A stretch of DNA of 64,000 bases from Bacillota bacterium (GTDB lineage: Bacteria > Bacillota > Sulfobacillia > JAJZYS01 > JAJYTV01), in NCBI GenBank assembly GCA_021799275.1, contig JAJZAT010000005.1, forward strand, positions 57,993 through 121,992. The letters are read 5' to 3'. The notes beneath the pieces were generated by a model. The model saw only the letters and a program-made list of their open reading frames with translations. It was not told where the DNA came from and made no database searches. A program made the translations under genes and the position numbers. Shown piece after piece: positions 30,810 to 38,643 of the stretch (the stretch's first letter is position 1; each line of letters starts with the position of its first letter).

Positions 30810-31514
30810 TCACTGCCCCTGCTGGGGCCGCCATACCTTCCAGACCGCGCCGGCGAGGTCCGGCGACGGGTGGAGCGCCGTCTGCCCTGGACGCCAGCCC
30901 GAAGGGGTCACCTCGCCCGTCGCGCGGACGTGCTGGAACGCCTGCACCTGGCGGATCAGCTCGTCGACGTTGCGGCCTACCGCCGGCGTCAGGACCTCCA
31001 TCGCCTGAATGACGCCGTCCGGGTCGATCAGGAACCGCCCGCGCAGATCGACGCCGGCGGCCTCGTCGTAGACGCCGTAGATCTCCCCGATCCTGCCGTT
31101 CTGGTCGCTCAGCATCGGGAAGGGGACCCCTCCCGGCACCATGCGCTCGAGTTCGTCCGCCTGCCAGATCTTGTGGACGAAGCGGCTATCCGTGCTGACC
31201 GACAGCACCTCGACGTCGAGGGCCCGGAGTTCTGCATACCTGGCGGCAACTGCCGTCAATTCGGTCGGTCAGACGAAGGTGAAGTCTCCGGGATAGAAGC
31301 AGAGCACCACCCAGTGTCCGAGATAGTCGGAGAGCCTAAGGTTCTTGAAGCGGCCGGCCACCAGGGCGCTCGCCTCGAAATCCGGAGCCGCCGCTCCCAC
31401 CCTCGCCGTCACAGCCGTTACCTCCCTCTCCTCCTGCCTGGCGGGTGCCGCCTTGGCGTTCCCGCCGATCGGTCCGCGTGCAGTGCTGACGCAGCCATCG
31501 TCGTTCTCTGGCAT
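30810..31514 (-). CDS. Selenocysteine-containing peroxiredoxin (in-frame TGA read as Sec)
   Basis: Two adjacent minus-strand frames in the same register are separated only by the TGA at 31271-31269. Joined, they give a 234-residue AhpC/Prx1-type peroxiredoxin. The motif reads [14 protein letters not shown]82[11 protein letters not shown], so the TGA sits exactly at the peroxidatic Cys of the family's FTFVCPTEL. Downstream conservation ([41 protein letters not shown]) is intact to the end, which argues against a pseudogene. The resolving Cys of the GEVCPxxW motif is replaced (GEVTPSGW), so it would act as a 1-Sec enzyme reducing peroxides. ATG 31514 has GGGAGG upstream. A candidate SECIS hairpin follows the TGA. 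Confidence 0.9.
31242..31257 (-). promoter_or_regulatory. Candidate bacterial SECIS hairpin
   Basis: Eleven bases after the TGA codon, on the minus strand, GACGGC-AGTT-GCCGCC folds into a short stem (one A/C mismatch) with loop AGUU. The spacing equals that in Escherichia coli fdhF, where SelB binds the loop. The bulged U of the E. coli element is not obvious. Confidence 0.5.
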
Positions 31515-31646
31515 CTGCCCACCTCCCGGTACTCCTGTCCACTTCACGTAAGGCGCCTGCGCCGCCTGCGGCCGGATGTGCCGAAGGCGAAGGACAAAGG
31601 AAGGGCCACCACCCGACCGGTTGGACCTCCGCTTCGACGATTCGGC

Positions 31647-32120
31647 TCAGCGGTGGTACGGCGTTCCGTCCAGAATCGACACAGCCCTGTAGATCTGCTC
31701 GAAGAGAATGGCCGGCACCATCTGGTGGGAGAAGGTGAGCCGCGAGAGCGAGAGCAGCCTTGCCTGCCGCCGCAGCTCGCCGTCGAGGCCGAGATGTCCG
31801 CCGATCAGGAGCGCCTGCGTCTGCGACGCCTGCTGCCAGAGCGCCACCATGCGGGAGAACGCGAAGGAGTCCGGCTCTTCGCCCAGGGGATCGAGCGCCC
31901 AGAGCGCGGCATCGGCCGGGAGGCCCTGCGTCAGGCGCTCCGCCTCCTGGCGCTTCACGCGGTCCTCGTCGCGCTCGCCGAGGCGCGGGTCAGCGCGCAC
32001 TTCGGACTTCTCCTCCCAGTGCAGCGGCAGGCGGCCCTGCAGCCTCTGCAGATACTGGTCGGCGGCGTCCCGCCAGGGGCCGCGCACCGGACCCAGCGAA
32101 CGCACAAGGATCCTGCCCAA
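31647..32120 (-). CDS. rlmH: 23S rRNA (pseudouridine-1915-N3)-methyltransferase
   Basis: 157 residues from TTG 32120 (GGGGGCGAT upstream); a longer GTG start at 32138 lacks a binding site. SPOUT-class knotted methyltransferase: N-terminal GRILVRSLGPVRGPWRDAAD aligned with the family's IRLIAVGKxKexxxxxxxxEY, the SAM-binding LLIGGHLGLDGE, a central LPADAALWALDPLGEEPDSF, and the characteristic C-terminus IYRAVSILDGTPYHR. It methylates a pseudouridine in helix 69 of 23S rRNA. It follows htrA by 68 bases, an order also found in Bacillus (yyxA/htrC-rlmH). Confidence 0.95.
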   Translation of the reverse strand: MGRILVRSLGPVRGPWRDAADQYLQRLQGRLPLHWEEKSEVRADPRLGERDEDRVKRQEAERLTQGLPADAALWALDPLGEEPDSFAFSRMVALWQQASQTQALLIGGHLGLDGELRRQARLLSLSRLTFSHQMVPAILFEQIYRAVSILDGTPYHR

Positions 32121-32188
32121 GCCGATCGCCCCCTGCACGACGCGATTCGCCCAGGCCTCCCTGCCTCCTGCGCCCGGAACTTTCCCCG

Positions 32189-33181
32189 TCAGCTCGGCAT
32201 GCCGAGGCGATCTGGCAGGGCCTGCAGCCGGACCTGCCGCTCGAGGATCTGGCCGGATCGCGCGATCGTCACCCGCACGCTGGCGCCCGGCTGGAAGTTG
32301 CCGAGTTCCCGGTAGAGCTCGGCGAGGTTCGCCACCGCCCGCCCGTTCACGGCGAGGATCACGTCATGGGGCAGGAGACCCGCCTGCGCCGCAGGGCCAC
32401 CGGCGTTCACCGCCGTCAGCGCGACGCCCTGCCGCGCCTTGCCCTGCACCTGCACGGGCGGAGCGTCGCTCGCCGAGATGCCGAGCCACGGCCGCGGCAC
32501 CCTGCCATGCTGGATCAGGGCGTTCACCACCGGCGCCACCACCTGGCTCGGAATGGCGAAACCCATGCTCTCGAAGCCGATCGAGCTAATCTTGACGGAG
32601 TTGATGCCGATGACCTCGCCGTCCGCGTCGCAGAGCGGCCCGCCCGAGTTGCCGGGATTGATCGCGGCGTCGGTCTGGATCAGTCCGTAGGCGCGCTGCG
32701 CGTAGCCTTGCCCGAGGGAGCGGTCGATGCCGGACACGACGCCCACCGTGACGGTGCGGGCGAAGCCGAGGCCCATCGGATTGCCGATCGCGATGGCCAT
32801 CTCGCCCACCTCCGGGCTGTGGCGCGTCAGGGCGGCCGCCTTGAGATTGCTCGCGGCGATGCGCACGACGGCGATGTCGGTCAGGGGGTCTTCGCCGACG
32901 AGCCTTCCGGGATAGGACTTGCCGCCTTGGAGCAGCACCTTGAGCCGGGAGGCGCCGGAAACGACATGGTCGTTCGTCACGATGTAGCCGTCGGGCCGGA
33001 CGATGAGGCCGCTGCCGGAGCCGCGCGCGATCAGTGGGCCGTCGGGGCTGCCCTGCAGATTCACGATGCCGACGACGCTCGGCGAGACGTTCCTGGCGAC
33101 CGCGATCGGCGGCCAGGGCACCGCCGAGGCGGTGGGAGACGACGAAAGAAGCGCAGCAAGGCCGAAGGCGGCGATGTTCAG
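32189..33181 (-). CDS. htrA: HtrA/DegP-type serine protease (S1C) with PDZ domain
   Basis: 330 residues if begun at CTG 33181. The first normal start (GTG 33121) has no binding site, whereas the CTG has AGGAGGT six bases upstream and adds MNIAAFGLAALLSSSPTASA, a plausible signal peptide. No ATG, GTG or TTG is available between it and the upstream stop. Protease domain: His72 in TNDHVVSG, Asp102 in LTDIAVVRI, Ser179 in NPGNSGGPL. One PDZ domain (about 240-320) with WLGISASDAPP and GLLPHDVILAVNG. Quality control of exported proteins. Unlike many Gram-positive homologs it lacks a long N-terminal membrane helix. Confidence 0.9.
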   Translation of the reverse strand: MNIAAFGLAALLSSSPTASAVPWPPIAVARNVSPSVVGIVNLQGSPDGPLIARGSGSGLIVRPDGYIVTNDHVVSGASRLKVLLQGGKSYPGRLVGEDPLTDIAVVRIAASNLKAAALTRHSPEVGEMAIAIGNPMGLGFARTVTVGVVSGIDRSLGQGYAQRAYGLIQTDAAINPGNSGGPLCDADGEVIGINSVKISSIGFESMGFAIPSQVVAPVVNALIQHGRVPRPWLGISASDAPPVQVQGKARQGVALTAVNAGGPAAQAGLLPHDVILAVNGRAVANLAELYRELGNFQPGASVRVTIARSGQILERQVRLQALPDRLGMPS

Positions 33182-33227
33182 AGAGGCACCTCCTGACTCC
33201 GCCTAGTCTGCCCTTTGCGACGCGAAA

Positions 33228-33253
33228 ACCGCCGGGGCGGAGGCCCCGGCGGT
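33228..33253 (-). terminator. Intrinsic terminator of the SLH protein gene
   Basis: ACCGCCGGGGC (33228-33238) pairs with GCCCCGGCGGT (33243-33253). Read on the minus strand it is followed by TTTTCGCG, as expected for termination after the gene ending at 33287. Confidence 0.8.
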
Positions 33254-33286
33254 CTTCCTCGGTTCAAGCGGTCTCGCAAGCCGCTG

Positions 33287-34804
33287 TCAGTGGTCGCTGC
33301 CGCCCTGCAGCAGGTTGAAGTTCGAGGTCGGCGGTGTCGTGGCCGTGCCGGTCGCGGTGATGGTCTGCGCGACAAGGCCGCCCTCGCCCGCGACACCCTG
33401 CGCCTGCACCTGCTCGCCGGCCCCTACGTCCTGCATCGTCGCGGTTTGCCCGTTCAGGGTGATCTGGGTGCTATCGTCCGCCACAACGCGCACGAAGCCG
33501 GTCTGCGTCGAGAGCATGAGCCAGTCGCCCCGCGTGCCGAGCACGGTGCCGCTGACGGTCAGGGCCTGCGCCTTGACGATGATCAGCGTGACCTGACCGC
33601 TCGAATCGACCACGAGCCTGACGAGGTCGCCCGGCTGCACGTTCGAGATGTTGCCGGCCATGCCGCCCAGCACCACGCCCACGGAGCTGCCCAGGGTGTA
33701 GGTGCCCGGCTGGAGATTGCCATGGTCCTCCTGCTCGCCGCCTGTGGGCCCTGCGATGGTGATCGAGCTCGAGCTCACTTGCGAGACGGTGCCGGTCACG
33801 GTCCCGGCCTGGGTCTCAACCTGCGTCGGCGCGGTGTCGACGATGACGGCCGCCTCACCGTCCTGGTCCAGGGTCATGAAGATCGGGTCGCCCGCCTTGA
33901 ACGAAGCGAGCGTGGAAGCCTGGTTTCCGTAGAAGATCTGGGCAACCGGGGAAACCGTGAACGTCTCGCTCGTGCCGGTCTGTGTCGTCGTCGTCGTGCC
34001 GGTGCTTCCCGTGCCGCCAGTGCTGCCGGTGCTGCCCGGCGTGCCCATGGTACCGGTGCTGCCTGTGCTGCCCGTGACGGGCTGCGCGCCGTAGACGCTG
34101 ACCGTCACCGTGGACTGCGTTTGGCCGCTCGCGTTGGTCGTGGTGCCAGAGCTGACGAACGCTCCGCGAACGGTCGAGCTCTGGACGGTCTGGCTCAGGC
34201 CGAGCAGCTGCTCAAGCCGCATCAGCAGGACGGCGAGCTCCGCGCGGGTGATGTCGCCCTGCGGCATCAGGTTGCCGCGGTCGCCCTTCAGCAGGCCAAG
34301 CTGCACGCCGAGCGCCATCGAGCCCTTGGCCCAGCCCGGCACCTTGCCCTTGTCGTGGAACTGGCCGAGCATGCTCGCCTGCACCGATGTGGCCGGTCCC
34401 TTGATGCCGAGCGAATCGGCGATCATGGCCATGGCCTGCGCCCTCGTCGCGTCGCGCCCAGGCGCGACGGCCTTGCCGAGGCTGCGGAAGTAGCCCTCCC
34501 GCTCCGCCGTCTGTACCTGGCCGGAGAAGGAGCTCTGCGCCTGCACCTTGCCCTGATAACGGAGCAGGATGGCGGCGAGCTGGCCCAAGGTGATCGGCGC
34601 GCCAGGGGCGAACGTGGTCTGGCTGACGCCATTGACGAGTCCCTGTGCCGCCAAGGTCGTGATGGCGGACTGCGCGAAGCCCGCGTCCGCGAGATCCTTG
34701 AAGTGGTATCCGGCGCTTTTCGGGCCAGCCGCAAAGGCGCTGCCCAGGCTCGCCAGCACAAGCGTCCCGGTCAAGGCGCCCGCCGCGAGCAGTTTGATCC
34801 GCAT
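33287..34804 (-). CDS. S-layer-homology protein with beta-rich repeats
   Basis: 505 residues. Signal peptide 1-25 (ends GSAFA-AG). Three SLH-like units (about 33-205): YHFKDLADAGFAQSAITTLA, AVAPGRDATRAQAMAMIADS, and LMPQGDITRAELAVLLMRLE. Then a low-complexity Gly/Ser/Thr linker (about 245-275, built on GSTGSTG) and beta-rich segments with GTVSQVSSSSITIAG and SGTVLGTRGDWLMLS, like the repeats in the protein at 17947. SLH units usually bind pyruvylated wall polymers, so this is likely a wall-associated surface protein. The ATG at 34804 is preceded by GGGAGGG. Confidence 0.88.
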   Translation of the reverse strand: MRIKLLAAGALTGTLVLASLGSAFAAGPKSAGYHFKDLADAGFAQSAITTLAAQGLVNGVSQTTFAPGAPITLGQLAAILLRYQGKVQAQSSFSGQVQTAEREGYFRSLGKAVAPGRDATRAQAMAMIADSLGIKGPATSVQASMLGQFHDKGKVPGWAKGSMALGVQLGLLKGDRGNLMPQGDITRAELAVLLMRLEQLLGLSQTVQSSTVRGAFVSSGTTTNASGQTQSTVTVSVYGAQPVTGSTGSTGTMGTPGSTGSTGGTGSTGTTTTTQTGTSETFTVSPVAQIFYGNQASTLASFKAGDPIFMTLDQDGEAAVIVDTAPTQVETQAGTVTGTVSQVSSSSITIAGPTGGEQEDHGNLQPGTYTLGSSVGVVLGGMAGNISNVQPGDLVRLVVDSSGQVTLIIVKAQALTVSGTVLGTRGDWLMLSTQTGFVRVVADDSTQITLNGQTATMQDVGAGEQVQAQGVAGEGGLVAQTITATGTATTPPTSNFNLLQGGSDH

Positions 34805-34877
34805 GCCTCATGCCCTCCCAAAAGGTGAAATAGGTTCGACGCAAAGAGCATTCGCCGGCGCCGAGGCACTTTCGGGG

Positions 34878-34967
34878 GGTACAGTGCGGGGAGTTTCGAC
34901 ATGGATGCCCCCGGAGAGCAAAGATGTCGCCTGTAGCGAGCCGCTTGTGTCGAAACGTCCCTGTACC
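34878..34967. promoter_or_regulatory. Large imperfect inverted repeat in a divergent promoter region
   Basis: GGTACAG (34878-34884) and GTTTCGACA (34893-34901) pair with TGTCGAAAC (34948-34956) and CTGTACC (34961-34967), leaving a small internal loop and a 46-base apical loop. It lies between the SLH gene and the gamma-glutamyltransferase gene and could act as RNA structure on either strand or as paired protein sites. Confidence 0.45.
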
Positions 34968-35062
34968 TCACGAGGGATGGGGCAACGACTTGGAGCGGTC
35001 TCCTCGAGCCTGGTGTAGCCTAGGATCAGAGATGTAAGGCCTTTTGGCCGGAGGTGCCTGCC

Positions 35063-36619
35063 ATGTATGAAGCGATCGGCTACCGCCACGCGGCCGCCAC
35101 GGCCCACCCCCTGGCCACCATGGCCGCCGCCCGCATCCTGCGCCAGGGCGGAAGCGCCGTCGACGCCGCCATCGCGGCCAACGCCATGCTCGCCGTGACG
35201 CAGCCGGACGCCTGCGGCCCCGGCGGCGACCTCTTCGCGCTCGTCTACTCGGCCGCCGAGGGGGAGGTCCAGGCCTACGCGTCCGCGGGCCCGGCCGGGG
35301 CCAACGCGGACCGCGAGGCCCTGCGCAGGCGCTTTAGGCGCATCCCGCCGCGCAGCGCGATGGCCGTGACCGTGCCCGGCGCCGTGCGCGGCTGGGAGCT
35401 GCTGCACCGCAGGCACGGCAGCCTGCCGTGGCAGGACCTCTTCGAGCCGGCGGCGGACGTCGCCGAGCGTGGCCATCCCGTCACGCGCAAGGTCTCGGCG
35501 AGCCTCGTGACGGCGGAGGGCTTCGTGGACGCAGCATTCCGGGCCGCGTGGCTGCCCACGGGCGTGCCGCAGCCTGGCGACCTTCTGCGCAACCCCGACC
35601 TCGCCGCCACCCTGCGCAGGATCGGCGCCGAGGGCGCGGACTGGTTCTATCGCGGGCCCTTCGCCAAGGCGCTCGAGCGGGTGCTTGAGGCGGGCGGAGG
35701 CTTCGTCACGGCCAAGGACATGGCGGACTTTCTGGCTGAGGAGGTCACACCGCTCGAGGCCCGCTACAGGGGCAGAACGGTGACGGTGACGCCGCCGCCC
35801 AGCCAGGGCGTGGCGCTCCTGCTCGGCCTGCGCGTCCTGGAAGGCTTCAGCCCGTCGGGAGAGAGCTTCGAGAACCCGCGCTGGCTCCACCTGACGGTCG
35901 AGGCCAAGCGCCGCGCCTTCCTGCTGCGGGACAGCCTGCTCGCCGACCCGAGGGCCGTGCCACGCGATTGGCAGCGCCTGCTCGAGGATGCCCCGGTCGC
36001 CCTCCAGCGCGCGGACATCGACGAGTCTAGAAGCCGCCGGCCCTCGCAGACTCTCCTGCCCGGCGACACCACGTTCCTCTGCACCATGGACGGCGACGGC
36101 AACGCCTGCGCCCTCATCCAGAGCCTCTACATGGGCGTGGGCAGCGGCATCCTGGTGCCGGGCTACGGCGTGCAGCTGCAGAACCGCGGCTGCTACTTCA
36201 GCCTGGACGAAGGTCACCCGAACGCCCTCCAGCCCGGCAAGCGCACCGCGCATACCCTGATGGCCTCGATCGTCACGGACGAGGGCGGTCTCAGGGCGGC
36301 GCTCGGGACGATGGGCGGCGACGGTCAGCCGCAGACCCTCCTGCAGGTCTTGAGCCGCCTCTACGACTACGGTCAGGACGTGGACGACGCGATCGCCGCC
36401 CCGCGCTGGCTCGACGGCGGAGAAGCGGAGCCGGTGCTGCAACTGGAGGAGGGCCTCTCGACCTTCGCTACCGACCTTAGGGCGAGAGGACACGAGGTGC
36501 GGGTGCTCGGACCGCGCATGCACGCCATGGGCCATGCGCAGGGGATCGTGCGCCGCGAGGATGGCCTCCTGCGCGCGACGGCCGATCCCCGCGGGGACGG
36601 CATCGGCTGGGCGGAGTAG
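35063..36619 (+). CDS. Gamma-glutamyltransferase family protein
   Basis: 518 residues from ATG 35063 (GGAGGT seven bases upstream; the in-frame GTG at 35054 overlaps that site). Ntn-hydrolase fold: N-terminal MAAARILRQGGSAVDAAIAANAMLAVTQP followed by CGPGGDLFALVY, then the self-cleavage/nucleophile region GDTTFLCTMDGDGNACALIQS (Thr of DTT), and GSGILVPGYGVQLQNRG. No signal peptide is present, so it is probably cytoplasmic, unlike typical periplasmic glutathione-degrading enzymes; intracellular members act on other gamma-glutamyl or acyl compounds. Substrate unknown. Confidence 0.9.
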   Translation: MYEAIGYRHAAATAHPLATMAAARILRQGGSAVDAAIAANAMLAVTQPDACGPGGDLFALVYSAAEGEVQAYASAGPAGANADREALRRRFRRIPPRSAMAVTVPGAVRGWELLHRRHGSLPWQDLFEPAADVAERGHPVTRKVSASLVTAEGFVDAAFRAAWLPTGVPQPGDLLRNPDLAATLRRIGAEGADWFYRGPFAKALERVLEAGGGFVTAKDMADFLAEEVTPLEARYRGRTVTVTPPPSQGVALLLGLRVLEGFSPSGESFENPRWLHLTVEAKRRAFLLRDSLLADPRAVPRDWQRLLEDAPVALQRADIDESRSRRPSQTLLPGDTTFLCTMDGDGNACALIQSLYMGVGSGILVPGYGVQLQNRGCYFSLDEGHPNALQPGKRTAHTLMASIVTDEGGLRAALGTMGGDGQPQTLLQVLSRLYDYGQDVDDAIAAPRWLDGGEAEPVLQLEEGLSTFATDLRARGHEVRVLGPRMHAMGHAQGIVRREDGLLRATADPRGDGIGWAE

Positions 36620-37080
36620 GCAGCTCCTTTGGGACTCGCGCCTGCGTCCGTGTCGTCTGAGAGCCGTGGAGGCGCGGCCGACGCAGTCCGCCACGCTACA
36701 CCCTGAGCCCTACGCCCCGGAACGTACGACGGCGTTGGGAACCAGACACAGACTTGATCGAGGTTCATCCCACAGATGGCCCAAACCTGGGCTCCCTGCG
36801 CGGTCATGGAAAAGGCCATCTCGCGGGACCTATGTCCACGCCACTTGAACGTTCCGCCGATGCGCACGAGGAACATCGCGCTGTTCGGCGAGTTGTCCGT
36901 GACGGTGCTCGTGATGCGAACGATCTTCGGGTGCGCGTCTCCGTACATCGCCCCCACCCGGTTCGCCACCCGGGAGATTGCGAGAGCGCTCTCCACTCGT
37001 GTGCCCGCCATCCAGAGGAGCGCGACGGCCAGCAGGCCAAAGGCGGTCCAGCGAAGCCAAAGGCGTCGGCCATTCTTCAT
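36373..37080 (-). CDS. Unknown membrane-anchored protein running into the neighbouring gene
   Basis: ATG 37080 has GGAGGG nine bases upstream. The N-terminus KNGRRLWLRWTAFGLLAVAL forms one membrane anchor, followed by an extracytoplasmic part with VGAMYGDAHPKIVRITSTVT and FLVRIGGTFKWRG, which looks like real protein. From about 36620 downward the frame runs antisense into the gamma-glutamyltransferase gene and reads as shadow sequence up to a stop at 36373. The true C-terminus may have been lost by stop-codon loss or rearrangement. I trust 36650-37080 only. Function unknown. Confidence 0.45.
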   Translation of the reverse strand: MKNGRRLWLRWTAFGLLAVALLWMAGTRVESALAISRVANRVGAMYGDAHPKIVRITSTVTDNSPNSAMFLVRIGGTFKWRGHRSREMAFSMTAQGAQVWAICGMNLDQVCVWFPTPSYVPGRRAQGVAWRTASAAPPRLSDDTDAGASPKGAAYSAQPMPSPRGSAVARRRPSSRRTIPCAWPMACMRGPSTRTSCPLALRSVAKVERPSSSCSTGSASPPSSQRGAAIASSTS

Positions 37081-37152
37081 TCGAATCCGCCCTCCGCGCC
37101 GCGAATCGCTGCCTCGGCGTCCTGGGCACACCGTCCGCTGCGAGCGGCTGCT

Positions 37153-37863
37153 CTAACGTGCCGTGACCGAGCTCCCCTCAGGTACCGCCTGCTCGGCGGC
37201 GGCCAGTGGCTGCACCATGAAGAACGGGATGAAGATGTGCGCCAGAGGTCCGATGCCGAGCGCGTAGACGAGCGTGCCGATGCCGACGTTGCCGCCCAGC
37301 AGCCAGCCGGCGATCAGCACCGTCAGCTCGATCCCCGTCCTGGCCTTGCGCAGGGAATAGCCGCGCGCCGCGAGGCCCATCATGAGCCCGTCGCGCGGTC
37401 CGGGTCCGAGGCCGGCGCCGATGTACGCGCCGGTCGCGATGCCGCAGAGGAAGACGCCCAGGACCAGGAGCGCCACGCGCAGCCAGAGCGCTGCGGGCGG
37501 AGCGAAGGCGCCCAGGATCACATCCATCACGGCGCCGATCAGGATCGCGTTCAGCAGGGTGCCGATCCCCGGCCGCTGCCGGAGAGGGATCCAGAGGAAG
37601 AGCACCGCGACGCCCACGAGGATCGACCAGGTTCCGATCGGGATGCCGGTATGGCGTGCGAGCCCCTGATGGAAGACGTCCCAGGGGTCGAGGCCGAGGC
37701 GGGCCAGGACGAGCAGGGAGTCGCTGATGCCGTAGAGGACAAGACCGAGAAGGAGCTGGCTGAGCCGTCGCACGGGGCGGTTGCGCGACGCGGGTGGAAC
37801 GAGCACCGTGAGAAACCAGACCGCGAGGCGGTTCCATAGGGACCCGGGTGACGCCATACCCAT
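37153..37863 (-). CDS. YczE/YyaS-type integral membrane protein
   Basis: 236 residues with five or six hydrophobic segments, ATG 37863 after GGAGG. Family features: LLLGLVLYGISDSLLVLARLGLDPWDVFHQGLA near the start ('G...GL.PWDVFHQGL'), IGTWSILVGVAVLF, LNAILIGAVMDVIL, and GAYIGAGLGPGPRDGLMMGL. This matches the YczE/YitT-like family of predicted membrane proteins. Bacillus YczE has been linked to antibiotic synthesis regulation, but no molecular function is established. Confidence 0.87.
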   Translation of the reverse strand: MGMASPGSLWNRLAVWFLTVLVPPASRNRPVRRLSQLLLGLVLYGISDSLLVLARLGLDPWDVFHQGLARHTGIPIGTWSILVGVAVLFLWIPLRQRPGIGTLLNAILIGAVMDVILGAFAPPAALWLRVALLVLGVFLCGIATGAYIGAGLGPGPRDGLMMGLAARGYSLRKARTGIELTVLIAGWLLGGNVGIGTLVYALGIGPLAHIFIPFFMVQPLAAAEQAVPEGSSVTAR

Positions 37864-37905
37864 GGAACGCCTCGCCTCCCTACGCCCATGCCTCCAGGGC
37901 AGGGC

Positions 37906-37930
37906 CCGGCTCAGCGAATGGCCGAGCCGG
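37906..37930. terminator. Hairpin after the three-gene membrane operon
   Basis: CCGGCTC (37906-37912) pairs with GAGCCGG (37924-37930), 69 bases after the stop of the gene at 37999. No T tract. Confidence 0.4.
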
Positions 37931-37998
37931 ACCCTTACACCTCATATCGCATTGAACATCGAGGCTGGCCGCAGGACAAGGCCTCGGCGCAAAATCGG

Positions 37999-38643
37999 TC
38001 AGCGCTTGCGCAAACGGATGACCCGAGTGGAGGATCCCTCAAGGGCGGGGGCGTTCGGACCGCCGAGAACGTAGGTCGCGGAGTCGGCCGATGCGGGGAA
38101 CGCGGCAGCGATGCTCTGTCCTTGCTCGGTTGCCACGACGAGCGGCTCACCAGGGAATGGCCAGATCGTCAGCTGTGCTGCTTGGAGCCCTCTCGCATCC
38201 TGCCAATCGGAGATCGCCAACTGCTCCGCAGGGGGCAACTGGGCAAGCGGCGCCGACTCCACCGGGTGCTCCGCGGGAGGCAGTACCGTCTGCCAACCTG
38301 TCTCCTGCACGCCAGGCCTGTTGCCGAACACCGGTCCCGCCGCCTCGCTCACCGCCAGGACTGCGCCTTTGGGCCCGCCGAGGACGACCAGGACCTGGCT
38401 CAGCATGCCGCCGAACCCACCGCCCTGCCGCGTGAAGTTCGGTGCGCGCATGGTGTACACGCCAAGAACCCGGTAGGGCGGAAAGAGAACAGCGCTCTTC
38501 CGTCCGATGGCCCGAAGTTCCGCCCTGGACGGCTGCACGGTGTTCATGGTCACGGTCACGGGCCTTGACGCGTGCATCCCAAGCAGACCCGCCGCGATCA
38601 AAGCGACTCCAGCCCCGAGCGGCACGAGTCCTCTCCTGTTCAA
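37999..38643 (-). CDS. Unknown exported protein, third gene of a small operon
   Basis: 214 residues from TTG 38643, which overlaps the TGA of the upstream gene (TTGA) and has GGGGGGAG before it. One N-terminal hydrophobic segment (LVPLGAGVALIAAGLLGMHA), then an extracytoplasmic domain with SAVLFPPYRVLGVYTMRAPN, a Gly-rich GGGFGGMLSQVLVVLGG and QTVLPPAEHPVESAPL. The sequence looks beta-rich. No known family recognised. It works presumably with the two membrane proteins encoded upstream. Confidence 0.7.
   Translation of the reverse strand: MNRRGLVPLGAGVALIAAGLLGMHASRPVTVTMNTVQPSRAELRAIGRKSAVLFPPYRVLGVYTMRAPNFTRQGGGFGGMLSQVLVVLGGPKGAVLAVSEAAGPVFGNRPGVQETGWQTVLPPAEHPVESAPLAQLPPAEQLAISDWQDARGLQAAQLTIWPFPGEPLVVATEQGQSIAAAFPASADSATYVLGGPNAPALEGSSTRVIRLRKR

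Noticed and set aside
31269..31547. Treating the peroxiredoxin as two truncated genes or a nonsense-mutated pseudogene
   Set aside because: The stop is TGA exactly at the peroxidatic residue, the frame is unbroken, downstream conservation is full-length, and a SECIS-like hairpin follows at the normal distance.
33960..34080. GSTGSTG-encoding repeat as a mobile element or CRISPR-like array
   Set aside because: It is a short, irregular coding microsatellite that makes a flexible linker in the SLH protein; no spacers or unit regularity.
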